From contig PWOI01000078.1 in NCBI GenBank assembly GCA_003557485.1, positions 1 to 60,499 of the forward strand: a DNA stretch of 60,499 nucleotides, written 5' to 3'. Both the position numbers and the translations under genes were made by a program. Source of the stretch: Elusimicrobiota bacterium (GTDB lineage: Bacteria; CG03; SLGR01; PWQF01). The notes under the pieces were generated by a model. The model ran no database searches. It saw only the letters and a program-made list of their open reading frames with translations, and was not told where the DNA came from. This document shows, one piece after another, positions 21,159 through 30,393 of this stretch (position 1 is its first letter; the number at the start of each line of letters is the position of its first letter).

Positions 21159-23278
21159 ATATACAGGCAGCACCGTTAAACCTTTTTTTCATACTTATTG
21201 CAGCTGCATCTGCGGCCGCACTGGCTATACGCCCCTTAAACCGCTATCCGCTCTTAAGGGCTGCAGCATACTCACTGATCCTTTTTCTTCTTCTTACGCC
21301 GGTAATTGAAACCGGAATAAGAAAAACAAGGAAGCCCTTAATAAATATATACGTAGACTATTCCAGATCCATGTCCGTTGAAAACAGGTTTAACGCAGCT
21401 CTCGGTGCCGCACGGGAATTGTATTCCGAATTAAGAGGAAGCGCTGATATTTCCTTCTTTAAGCTCTCCTCAGAGGCAGAAAAAGTCTCTCTTGAACAGC
21501 TCTCTCACCTCTCACCCGACGGTAAATCGACAAACCTTTCTTCCATACTTGAGGGGGATTCCCCCAATGGCAGAATAGTGATTACTGACGGAAGGCATAA
21601 TCTTGGCCCCAACCCTCTGGGGCTGCGGGAACTTGCAGCAGCGCCCGTCTTTGCCATTGGCACAGGCTCGGATTATGAAGTACCTGACCTTGCAATAATG
21701 CGCCCGAGAGTTCCTCCTATAGCATACAGGGGCCGGGAGATAAAGGTGGAGTTTAAAATAAGTAATGCTGCGCCGTCCTCCGGAAATACGGGAGTTTACC
21801 TTAAGAGGGAAGGATCCCTGATAGCATCTAAATCCGTTGATCTGGCCCGCAGAAGTGAAATACCGGTTGAGTTTACTTTTACCCCCACGGAAGCCGGCCT
21901 TAAGGAATATACCCTTGAAGTAGATAGTATTGACGGGGAAATCAATACGGCAAATAACAGAAGAACATTTCATTTAAATGTTAAAAGAGACAGAATACGA
22001 ATCCTTTATGTTTCGGGACAGCCTTCATGGGAATACTCCTTTCTGAGGCGGCTTCTTCTATCCGATCCTCATGTTGAACTGGTATCTTTTCTTATCTTGC
22101 GCAATCCTGACAATGTAACAATAGTTCCTGAAACAGAACTTTCTCTCATACACTTTCCCGCCCGGGAGATGTTTACTGAGGAGATATATAATTTCGACCT
22201 TCTTTTTTATGATAATTTTTCCTATAGGAGATTTTTTCCCTCAGCATACCTTGACCACATAAAGAATTTTGTTGAGCAGGGCGGGGGATTCATTATGCTG
22301 GGCGGTGAAGATTCTTTCGGCAGGGGAGGATACGCAGAAACTTCTATAGAGGAAATTCTTCCCGTAAAAATTGACCCTGGATCTAACTGGGTACGGGAAA
22401 GGGTCTCTCCGGTTGTTGCCGGAGAGCTTTCACACCCCATCCTTGAACTGGCCGCTGATATAACTACTTCAAAAAAGATATGGTCTGAAATGCCGGATAT
22501 GGAAGGCTATGACCCGAAAATAAAGGCCTCCGGCAACGCAGAGGTACTTGTTGAGTCTCCCGAAGGCCTTCCCCTTATAGTTTCAGGTTCTCACGGAAAA
22601 GGAAGAGTTCTTGTATTTAATTCCAACTCAACCTGGAGGTGGGCAATGGGCCTGAGCGGGCAGGGTAAAACACCATATTACTATAACAGGTTCTGGCAGA
22701 ATACCCTCCGGTACGCCATGCAGTCCCCTGAAACAGAACAGGTAAGGATTTTCCCGGAAAAAGACGCCGCCGCTATTGGAGAAACTATTACTATAAATAT
22801 AAAGGTACTGGACAGCAGCTTTGAGCCGGCAGAGGATTCTGCCGTAAGGCTTGCACTGACACTGCCGGACGGATCTTCATCGCCTCTTCCCGGCGCACGC
22901 CCATCCGATCAGCAAGGATGGTACGAAAGCAGACTGCCGGTAGAACTACCGGGAACCCATATAATCAATGCGCAGGCATACAACAGCAACGGTATGCTTT
23001 TAGGACGGGGCCGTGCTGAATTCAGGGGAGTTGAAATAGATATGGAAATGGCCCGCGTTTCAATCAACAGAAACCTGCTTAAAGAAATGGCTGCCCGTTC
23101 CGGCGGAAGCTATTTCAGGCCGGGAGAAATTGATCCGGAAGCAATACTATCGGCACTCGCCGGTTTTGCCGAGACAGAACCGGAGAGAACTTTTCCATGG
23201 CACTTAACACCGGTATTTATTTTCATTCTTCTTTTAATCGTCCTGGAATGGTACTTTTCAGAGAGGGCATCTGAATGA
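21155..23278 (+). CDS. Membrane-anchored vWA / glutamine-amidotransferase-like domain protein
   Basis: INIYVDYSRSMSVENRF; ILYVSGQPSWEYSFLRRLL; FVEQGGGFIMLGGEDSFGRGGY; terminal TM helix. Confidence 0.75.
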   Translation: MNIQAAPLNLFFILIAAASAAALAIRPLNRYPLLRAAAYSLILFLLLTPVIETGIRKTRKPLINIYVDYSRSMSVENRFNAALGAARELYSELRGSADISFFKLSSEAEKVSLEQLSHLSPDGKSTNLSSILEGDSPNGRIVITDGRHNLGPNPLGLRELAAAPVFAIGTGSDYEVPDLAIMRPRVPPIAYRGREIKVEFKISNAAPSSGNTGVYLKREGSLIASKSVDLARRSEIPVEFTFTPTEAGLKEYTLEVDSIDGEINTANNRRTFHLNVKRDRIRILYVSGQPSWEYSFLRRLLLSDPHVELVSFLILRNPDNVTIVPETELSLIHFPAREMFTEEIYNFDLLFYDNFSYRRFFPSAYLDHIKNFVEQGGGFIMLGGEDSFGRGGYAETSIEEILPVKIDPGSNWVRERVSPVVAGELSHPILELAADITTSKKIWSEMPDMEGYDPKIKASGNAEVLVESPEGLPLIVSGSHGKGRVLVFNSNSTWRWAMGLSGQGKTPYYYNRFWQNTLRYAMQSPETEQVRIFPEKDAAAIGETITINIKVLDSSFEPAEDSAVRLALTLPDGSSSPLPGARPSDQQGWYESRLPVELPGTHIINAQAYNSNGMLLGRGRAEFRGVEIDMEMARVSINRNLLKEMAARSGGSYFRPGEIDPEAILSALAGFAETEPERTFPWHLTPVFIFILLLIVLEWYFSERASE

Positions 23279-26200
23279 ATAAAGAAAGAGCCGCTAAAAT
23301 TAAAAACTTGAAATCGCTGGCCCGCCGCCTTGCCGTCAGGCAATTTTTCCGCACATATGGCTGCGCCTTTATGAAACCGCTTTATACGGCAGCCGCTTGC
23401 TTCACATTTATCTTTATCTTTACCTGGGCAGGACTGCTTGGAGACCGTTTCGCAGGCGCGGCGTCTTCTGCCGTCTTTTTCGGATTCATCTGCTGGACTA
23501 TTATCCGGGTATTAAAAACAAAGAAAGACAGTCCCCTCTCACTTAAATCAGTCACCGCGTCACTGCAACAGGAGTACCCTGATATGGAAGATAGAATAAT
23601 AAACGCCATTTCACTGTTAAAAGACTCAGACAGTTATCACACCGGTACGGCTCAGGCAGTAATTGACGGACTTGCCCGCGAGACCATGAAAAAAGCCCGG
23701 CTTATGCCCCGCGGAGTCCTTTCTATTAAAAATTTCTACAGGCACCTTCTTTATTTTATCTCTATTACAGTTCTTTTTTCTGCTATTTTCACCCTTGATA
23801 CCTATGAGTCCCAACGCGTTCTCAGAACCATAATCTCTGCAGCAGCAGGGCGAAGCGAGTACCGCCTTGATGTGGAACCGGGAGACATACAGGTTCTGCC
23901 TGGCCGCGATCTTGAAATTACCGCTTACACCGATGCGCCCGGCACTCCGGTACTTGAATACCGCATGCTTTCAGGACGCTACAGTATACGTTTAAGTGAA
24001 AGCCAGACCGGTTTATACAGCGGTTTAATAGAGAAAATCAATTCATCTGTATACTACAGCGTCTCGGCTGACCGGGGCAGGCTAAAAAGCCCTGTTTATA
24101 AAGTATCTGTACTACCGCCGCCTGAGGCCCACAGCATAGAAATAACTTATAATTATCCTGCATATACCGGTATGGCTCCGGAGGTTTCAGAAGATCCTGC
24201 TATAACTGCTTTAAAAGGAACTGTTGTTACAATAAAAGCTGTTTCCCGGACCCCTGTTAAGGAAGCTTTAATTGTAACCGACAGGGATGAGATAAGAATG
24301 GAGATCAAGGACGGTAATACCTTTACGGGACGAATGACAATAAGGGATCAGTCTTTTTACGAAATACGTCTTCGAGGAAGCCAGGGCAGTGTTAACGAAC
24401 CTGTGCGTCATATGGTAACGGTGATAGAGGATACCCCTCCGGAAGTTGAACTTATAATGCCTGTTCAGGATCTTGTTGCCGCTCCTGATGCTAAAATTGA
24501 AATAAGAGGACGCGCCGATGACGGTTTTGGCCTCAGCAGAATATATATACGATATTACATTGGCGTAGGAGGGGAATATAAAGAAGAACATATTAAAAGA
24601 GCAGCATCCAGAAGCGAAACCTTTTCATATGTGTGGAATATAGAAAATACCGGGGCGCCTGAAGGATCGGTAATTACCTATTCTGTAGCAGCCGATGATA
24701 TAAACACTCTCTACGGGCCGGGAACGGGATTCTCCCGGCAGCTGCGGATAGAGATTGAAGATTTCCGTGAACATCACCGAAAAATACTTGATGATACCGA
24801 AGAATTTTCCGAATCACTTATGGAAATGCTTGAAAAAAGCTATGATGCCTCTCTACTACTTGATGAAACAGATTTTAGTGAAGCTTTAAAAGAAATAGAA
24901 GAACTCGGAGACTTACTGGAAAGCAGGCTTGAATTACTGCATTCATTGCTGGAACGGATGGAAGAAAATCCTTACCAGGACATCTCTGTAATGGAAGAGT
25001 TTTCAGGCATAGAAAACAGGCTCTCCAGAATTGCGCAAAAAGATATCCCAGGGCTTTTAGAAATGACAGAGCAGAAAGAGGAGGGTTCGGCAGAAAAGTC
25101 CTGGCAGATTGCTGACGAACTTGGAAAGCTTGCCTCTCTGTCCGAGCATGCCCTGTCACGGCAGCGTATGAGTGATGTTCTTTCAGCCGCTGACGAGACA
25201 ATTGATATGACTTCAGCGCTGGCTGATATGCTAGAGGGAGACCCCGCTCCTGAAGATATTATGCAGGCATTGAACAACCTTCATCAATTGATGAGCAGCC
25301 TTATGGAGTCCCTTATGGAATACCCCGACAGGCTTCCCGATGAATTTATCCATCAAGAAAGTATGCAGAAGATTGATTTCGAAGAAACCGCCGGACAGTT
25401 TGAAGAGATTTACCAGGCCATAAAAGACGGAGATTACGACAGGGCGCGCCAGCTTCTGAAAGAGTTTACCGAATCACTAAGGAATATGCTTGACGCAATG
25501 CACGGCGCGGCCGGAAGTTCTTACACTGATGAACTGGAAGACCTTAACCTGCGGCTTCTGGCACTTCTTGAGGAAATAAAAAAAACTGCCGAAAGACAGG
25601 AGAAACTTATCGGAAAGACCGAAGCCTCTTTTGAAAAACTAGGTGCTCTCAGGGACGACTTTGACAGAAAAAAAATCAGGGAACTTCATGATCATTTCCG
25701 TATTCTTGTCTCTACGGTCAATATGCGTTTTCCAGAAATTGAAAGTGAATTCAGGCAGGGATACCTATACAGGACTGAAGAATTCCTTAACAAAGCGATT
25801 GAAAATACTGACGAAGAATGGAAAAAAGATAAAATACGCGAGTTTTTGTCACGGATAAAGGATGTTCCGCCTGATGAAAAATTTATCACAGAAGATATAA
25901 GAGAGGATTTTCTCAGCCAGAAACTGGAGCAGGAGGAAATAAGAAAGATCACCAAAAATATAAAACTGGGGTTTGAATCACTGTCGCACCAGACGGCTAT
26001 GATGGATATGGAAATAATTAAAAATCTTGAAGGTGCAGAAACTCATATGGAACTGGCTGAAGAAGAGCTCTCCAAACCCTCACCGCGGGCTGCCTTGCAG
26101 AACGAAAGAATAGCATATGCATACCTGCTAGACTCTCTTTCCGGCTCAGAGCAGCTTGCTGAAAAACTCATGTCCCTGCCCGGGAGCATGGATGCGTCCC

Positions 26201-26400
26201 GTCCTTCAGGGTTTCAGAGAATGCCTTCCGGTGAGGCCGGAGCAAGAGGATTCAGGGAAGGTTACGTTGAAATACCGGCGCCCGGCGAAGATATTACGGG
26301 AGAAGAATTCAGGCGGCGGTTGACCGAAGCACTTCAGCAGGAGTTTCCGATGCAGTACCGCAGCCTTATAGAAGAATACTTCAGAACCCTGACTGAATAA
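23275..26400 (+). CDS. DUF4175-like large membrane/coiled-coil protein
   Basis: N-terminal TM helices, LQQEYPDMEDRIINAISLL, Ig-like region, long acidic coiled coils; last gene of the MoxR operon. Confidence 0.65.
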   Translation: MNKERAAKIKNLKSLARRLAVRQFFRTYGCAFMKPLYTAAACFTFIFIFTWAGLLGDRFAGAASSAVFFGFICWTIIRVLKTKKDSPLSLKSVTASLQQEYPDMEDRIINAISLLKDSDSYHTGTAQAVIDGLARETMKKARLMPRGVLSIKNFYRHLLYFISITVLFSAIFTLDTYESQRVLRTIISAAAGRSEYRLDVEPGDIQVLPGRDLEITAYTDAPGTPVLEYRMLSGRYSIRLSESQTGLYSGLIEKINSSVYYSVSADRGRLKSPVYKVSVLPPPEAHSIEITYNYPAYTGMAPEVSEDPAITALKGTVVTIKAVSRTPVKEALIVTDRDEIRMEIKDGNTFTGRMTIRDQSFYEIRLRGSQGSVNEPVRHMVTVIEDTPPEVELIMPVQDLVAAPDAKIEIRGRADDGFGLSRIYIRYYIGVGGEYKEEHIKRAASRSETFSYVWNIENTGAPEGSVITYSVAADDINTLYGPGTGFSRQLRIEIEDFREHHRKILDDTEEFSESLMEMLEKSYDASLLLDETDFSEALKEIEELGDLLESRLELLHSLLERMEENPYQDISVMEEFSGIENRLSRIAQKDIPGLLEMTEQKEEGSAEKSWQIADELGKLASLSEHALSRQRMSDVLSAADETIDMTSALADMLEGDPAPEDIMQALNNLHQLMSSLMESLMEYPDRLPDEFIHQESMQKIDFEETAGQFEEIYQAIKDGDYDRARQLLKEFTESLRNMLDAMHGAAGSSYTDELEDLNLRLLALLEEIKKTAERQEKLIGKTEASFEKLGALRDDFDRKKIRELHDHFRILVSTVNMRFPEIESEFRQGYLYRTEEFLNKAIENTDEEWKKDKIREFLSRIKDVPPDEKFITEDIREDFLSQKLEQEEIRKITKNIKLGFESLSHQTAMMDMEIIKNLEGAETHMELAEEELSKPSPRAALQNERIAYAYLLDSLSGSEQLAEKLMSLPGSMDASRPSGFQRMPSGEAGARGFREGYVEIPAPGEDITGEEFRRRLTEALQQEFPMQYRSLIEEYFRTLTE

Positions 26401-26426
26401 AAACAGAAGACAACATAACTGTTTTT
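26399..26426 (+). terminator. Weak terminator-like inverted repeat after the MoxR operon
   Basis: aaaaacag-(12 nt)-ctgttttt; only two G-C pairs. Confidence 0.25.
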
Positions 26427-26438
26427 CATTTTGTGGTG

Positions 26439-26468
26439 TTTACTTAATGCAAATTGAATTGTTATAAT
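26439..26468 (+). promoter_or_regulatory. Sigma70-like promoter, -10 box 8 nt before ATG 26477
   Basis: TTTACT-N18-TATAAT-N8-ATG; no SD. Confidence 0.5.
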
Positions 26469-26476
26469 TAAAAATT

Positions 26477-27976
26477 ATGAAAATCATTATATTATTACTT
26501 GCATTTCTCTTTATAACGGGCATACCCTGCAGCGCCGGTTTTGCAGACCGTGAAATAGTTTCCCTTATTCACTCATGGAAACTCCGGCAGGCAAGAGAGC
26601 TTGCGGAAAGAGAAAATATTGATTCTCCTGCCGTAATGGGACTGCTGGAGTTTTACAGCGGCAACTACTCCAGGGCCCGCTCTTATCTTGAGATGGGGGA
26701 TTTGCCTGAGGAAAGAGAAAGTGAAATTTTTTCAATAATTAACAATACGTACCTGGCAACACGGGATTTTGAAGAAATAGAATCTGAAAGGACGATAATA
26801 AGATATTCGGGCATAGATAAAATTGTTGCGCTTTATCTCGAGGAAATCATGGACAAAGCCATTAAGTCCCTTGAAAATCATCTTAACTGGCAGATAGAGG
26901 ATAAACCCGTAATTGAAATATATCCAGACCGGGAAAGTTTTATGGCAGCTTCCACTCTTACCGAACAGCATATAAAGGTTTCCGGCGCCGTCGGCATATG
27001 TAAATTTAACCGCATGATGATAATCTCTCCGCGTGTGCTGCAGTTCGGTTACAGGTGGCCGGATACAGCTGTTCACGAATTGGTTCATCTTTTTGTAGGC
27101 AGAATATCCGCCAATAGCGGAGTACCTCTATGGCTCAATGAAGGTTTTGCCACAAACCTTGAGGAGGTATGGCGCAACGATATAAGCACACTTAAACCAT
27201 ATGAGATAAACAATCTTGCTGAAGGGCTCCGTAGCGGCAGCTGGGTTGAACTTGATAAAATGAAATACGGAATGCCCACTCTTGATTCGCGTTCGGAGGT
27301 AGCCCTGGCTTTTGCGCAGGTAAAGTCAATGACACGGAAACTGGCCGAGCTGTACGGATGGGAGACACTGGCTTCTTATCTTTACAGAACGAGAACTGAA
27401 AAGGACGCATTTCAGAAAACTTTTGGCCTTACCGAGAATGAATTTAAAGAGATCTGGAAAAAAGATATGGAAACATCCGGGATCAAGCCTCTGCCGGGAG
27501 CCGCCGATCCGGTGTATTCTTTTGCCGATGACCCGGTCAGCGCTGTTGCGCAATGGGTTTCTGAAACCGCGCGCCGGCAGGTCAGCAACGCTGACCGAAT
27601 GGCCGAAAGGGGAAGGCACGACCTTGCAGTACGGATATACTCCGATGCTCTGCGGAACGACCCCGGCAACTCCGTCATACTCAACAGAAAGGGAAGAAGC
27701 TACACGGAACTGGGAGATTATGTAAAGGCCCTTGAATGCTTTGAAAAAGCTTTTGGGCTCAACCCCTCATATCCTCCGCCGTATATCCACGCGGCCCGGA
27801 TATACATCCAGAAGCATAACTGGAAATCTGCAAAAGAGCTGCTCCTTGAGTATATCTACAGAATTCCTTTTAATCCCGAGGCAAGAAAGATGCTGCTTGC
27901 CGCCGCCCGTGAAAGCGGTGACGAACGAACGGCTCATATTGAAAAAAAGGTCATTGAAATTTTAAATGAAAATTAA
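26477..27976 (+). CDS. Peptidase-MA-like gluzincin with C-terminal TPR repeats, exported
   Basis: Signal peptide; HELVHLFVGRISANSGVPLWLNEGFA; TPR-like GDYVKALECFEKAFGLNPSYPPPYIHAARIY. Confidence 0.8.
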   Translation: MKIIILLLAFLFITGIPCSAGFADREIVSLIHSWKLRQARELAERENIDSPAVMGLLEFYSGNYSRARSYLEMGDLPEERESEIFSIINNTYLATRDFEEIESERTIIRYSGIDKIVALYLEEIMDKAIKSLENHLNWQIEDKPVIEIYPDRESFMAASTLTEQHIKVSGAVGICKFNRMMIISPRVLQFGYRWPDTAVHELVHLFVGRISANSGVPLWLNEGFATNLEEVWRNDISTLKPYEINNLAEGLRSGSWVELDKMKYGMPTLDSRSEVALAFAQVKSMTRKLAELYGWETLASYLYRTRTEKDAFQKTFGLTENEFKEIWKKDMETSGIKPLPGAADPVYSFADDPVSAVAQWVSETARRQVSNADRMAERGRHDLAVRIYSDALRNDPGNSVILNRKGRSYTELGDYVKALECFEKAFGLNPSYPPPYIHAARIYIQKHNWKSAKELLLEYIYRIPFNPEARKMLLAAARESGDERTAHIEKKVIEILNEN

Positions 27977-29885
27977 ACATATAAGAAACAAAAGTAACAA
28001 CGAAATTTCGCCTTTTAAGAAAATTGAGGGAGTGCAGCTTGTTGATGAAACGTCAGATGCCGACCGAATAATAATTGAGGCGCGCAACAGAGGTGAATTA
28101 GAGAGCCTCGATGCGCAAAACTATGCAAACCCGCTTCTCTGGTGGAGATCGGAAGACAACCCTCCGCTCTCCGTATCTGAATCCATGGATGTAGTCTTTG
28201 CGCGCAATGCCGGGCAGGTTATCTACCACCTTTTGCAAGGCAGAGAAAAAAAACCCGTACCTGACCTAAATCCTCTTACGGGACTGCCTGCAAACAAGGC
28301 GGTATTCAACGATCTCCGGCAAATATCAAATAAACCCCGAACCGCCGCATGTTATCTGGACCTGACGGATTTTAAACCATATAACGAAGTTTACGGTTTC
28401 ACATCGGGAGACAGGGTTATTGCAGGTTTTGCAGATATGCTTTCGGACTGCCTTGAAAAAATATGCGGCAGCGGCGCCTATTTTCTCGGGCATATAGGAG
28501 GAGACGATTTTTACGCTTCAGCGCCTGTCGATAAAATAGAAGCTCTTTTTGAAAAAATAAACTCCGCCTTTCTTATACTGAGAGAAAGCTTTTATACTCC
28601 GGCAGATAAATCCAGAGGAGAAATAGTAGCTTTCAACAGAAAAGGGGAAAGGGAAAAATTCAGGCTGATGGGCATTTGCGGCGTAGCTTTTTCACCGGCA
28701 TCTGAAAATATTTCTTCTCCCGAAAGAGCTGCCGCCTTTGCCACATACCTCAAAGAAACAGCAAAAAGCCTGCGGGTCTCGGATAATGTTTTCATAACTC
28801 CTTCTCAAATAGATTTTATCCCCGGAGGACTCGTTAAGTTTTCACTCAATACCCGCATTCCCCTTGCCCGAAGGAGAGCTGCAATTGAGGCTATGGGACA
28901 GAGCGGTATGGCGCACTACGGAAGGTCACTTATTCAGATATATGAGCAATCCTGTGAAGTTATGGTAAGAAAAAGCGTTCTCTATTCCTTGGGCCGGCTC
29001 AGGTTTCTCCCGGCCCTTAATCTGATAACCGAGGCACTCAATGACGTTAATCCTCATATAAGAACCCGGGCAGTTGAGGCCCTGGGGAATATAGGGGGCG
29101 CCGGCGAGGTGGAACGAATAGGAGAAATGCTTTCCGACCCTAACCGGTATACGGCAATTATGGCGGCAAAATCACTAGGACATATCGGTCATCCCGATGG
29201 ACTTAAATATTTAAAAAACCTGCCCGAAAACGCCTCACGATGGCTTAAGATGGAGGCTGCCCACTCCAGATGTATACTTAGAGATTATGACGCGCTGGAG
29301 TTGCTTGAAAAAATGCTTAAAGACCTTAACTACATACTCAGAAAAAAAGCCTCTTTGACAATTTCGTTTATAAAGACGCCAAGAGCCCTGGAAATATTAC
29401 TTAAATATTTTTTTCGCGAAAAAAATCCCGATGTGCGAGAATCACAGATTATTTCGGCGCTAAGAATTATCAAAAAGATTGACCCCGGTGAACTTGAGAA
29501 ATTCTCATTTAAACTCTGGAAAATGTACCGAAAAACTCCAGATAAACTAAAAGCAGCTTTTCTTTCGGCAGCAGCGAGAACCGGTTCGAAAAAATTCATA
29601 AAGGAGGCGGAAAAACGAAAAGGATCCCTGTCGGGTGAAGTGAGAAGAGAGGTTACGGGGGCTTTAGCGTTTTCTGGCGATCCTGGACATCGCGAATATG
29701 TTCTAAGCCGCCTTCAGGATGAGTGCGCACCGGCACGGGAAAAGAGTGCCGAGATACTGGGAGAAATGAAAAACCTTTCATGCATTGAAGGACTGAGGCA
29801 GGCCCTCAAGGACAGGAATTCCGGCGTACGCAAGACAGCAGCCCGGTCTATAATAAGGCTTGTAACAGAGAATAATGAACCCTGA
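27966..29885 (+). CDS. GGDEF-like (GGDDF) domain protein with C-terminal HEAT-like repeats
   Basis: NPLTGLPANKAVFNDL, YLDLTDFKPYNEVYGFTSGDRVI, HIGGDDFYAS; helical repeats VRKSVLYSLGRLRFLPAL, IRTRAVEALGNIGG. Confidence 0.75.
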   Translation: MKIKHIRNKSNNEISPFKKIEGVQLVDETSDADRIIIEARNRGELESLDAQNYANPLLWWRSEDNPPLSVSESMDVVFARNAGQVIYHLLQGREKKPVPDLNPLTGLPANKAVFNDLRQISNKPRTAACYLDLTDFKPYNEVYGFTSGDRVIAGFADMLSDCLEKICGSGAYFLGHIGGDDFYASAPVDKIEALFEKINSAFLILRESFYTPADKSRGEIVAFNRKGEREKFRLMGICGVAFSPASENISSPERAAAFATYLKETAKSLRVSDNVFITPSQIDFIPGGLVKFSLNTRIPLARRRAAIEAMGQSGMAHYGRSLIQIYEQSCEVMVRKSVLYSLGRLRFLPALNLITEALNDVNPHIRTRAVEALGNIGGAGEVERIGEMLSDPNRYTAIMAAKSLGHIGHPDGLKYLKNLPENASRWLKMEAAHSRCILRDYDALELLEKMLKDLNYILRKKASLTISFIKTPRALEILLKYFFREKNPDVRESQIISALRIIKKIDPGELEKFSFKLWKMYRKTPDKLKAAFLSAAARTGSKKFIKEAEKRKGSLSGEVRREVTGALAFSGDPGHREYVLSRLQDECAPAREKSAEILGEMKNLSCIEGLRQALKDRNSGVRKTAARSIIRLVTENNEP

Positions 29886-30393
29886 AAAAACAAAACTGAT
29901 ATGTGGAGTCATTTTTAACAATGAAGTTTCACCGGGGTTAATAAGAAAAACCCTTGAAAAAAAACTCGGCCCCATTGATTTTGAAAGCAGCGTTCTGGAT
30001 TTCACCTATACCGATTATTACACCCCTGAGATGGGGACTCCGCTTAAAAGAATTTTTTACGCATTCCGCAGGCTAAGAAACGCAGACGGCCTTTATAAAA
30101 TAAAGATTAAAACAAATCGCATAGAAAGGATGTTCACCAAAACCGGCAGGCGCAGGGTAAATATTGATCCGGGATATCTTACCCCGGCAAAACTTGTACT
30201 CTTTTCCACTAAAAATTTTAGCCACCGGATATATATGGGTAAATCAATATTCTCAGAACTGACCCTTAGGTACGAAAAAGGAGAATTTACTTCGCTTCCC
30301 TGGACTTTCCCGGATTATTCAACCGCCTCTTACAGCCGTATTCTCCATGCAATAAGGGATCTTTATACGAAACAGGTTAAAAATGGGGATTAA
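29875..30393 (+). CDS. DUF4416 family protein
   Basis: KLICGVIFNN...DFTYTDYYTPEMG..LKRIFYAF...NIDPGYLTPAKLVLFSTKNFSHRIYM. Confidence 0.85.
   Translation: MNPEKTKLICGVIFNNEVSPGLIRKTLEKKLGPIDFESSVLDFTYTDYYTPEMGTPLKRIFYAFRRLRNADGLYKIKIKTNRIERMFTKTGRRRVNIDPGYLTPAKLVLFSTKNFSHRIYMGKSIFSELTLRYEKGEFTSLPWTFPDYSTASYSRILHAIRDLYTKQVKNGD

Noticed and set aside
27423-27965. Alternative-frame plus ORFs inside the peptidase-MA/TPR gene
   Set aside because: No motifs; the main frame is clearly coding.
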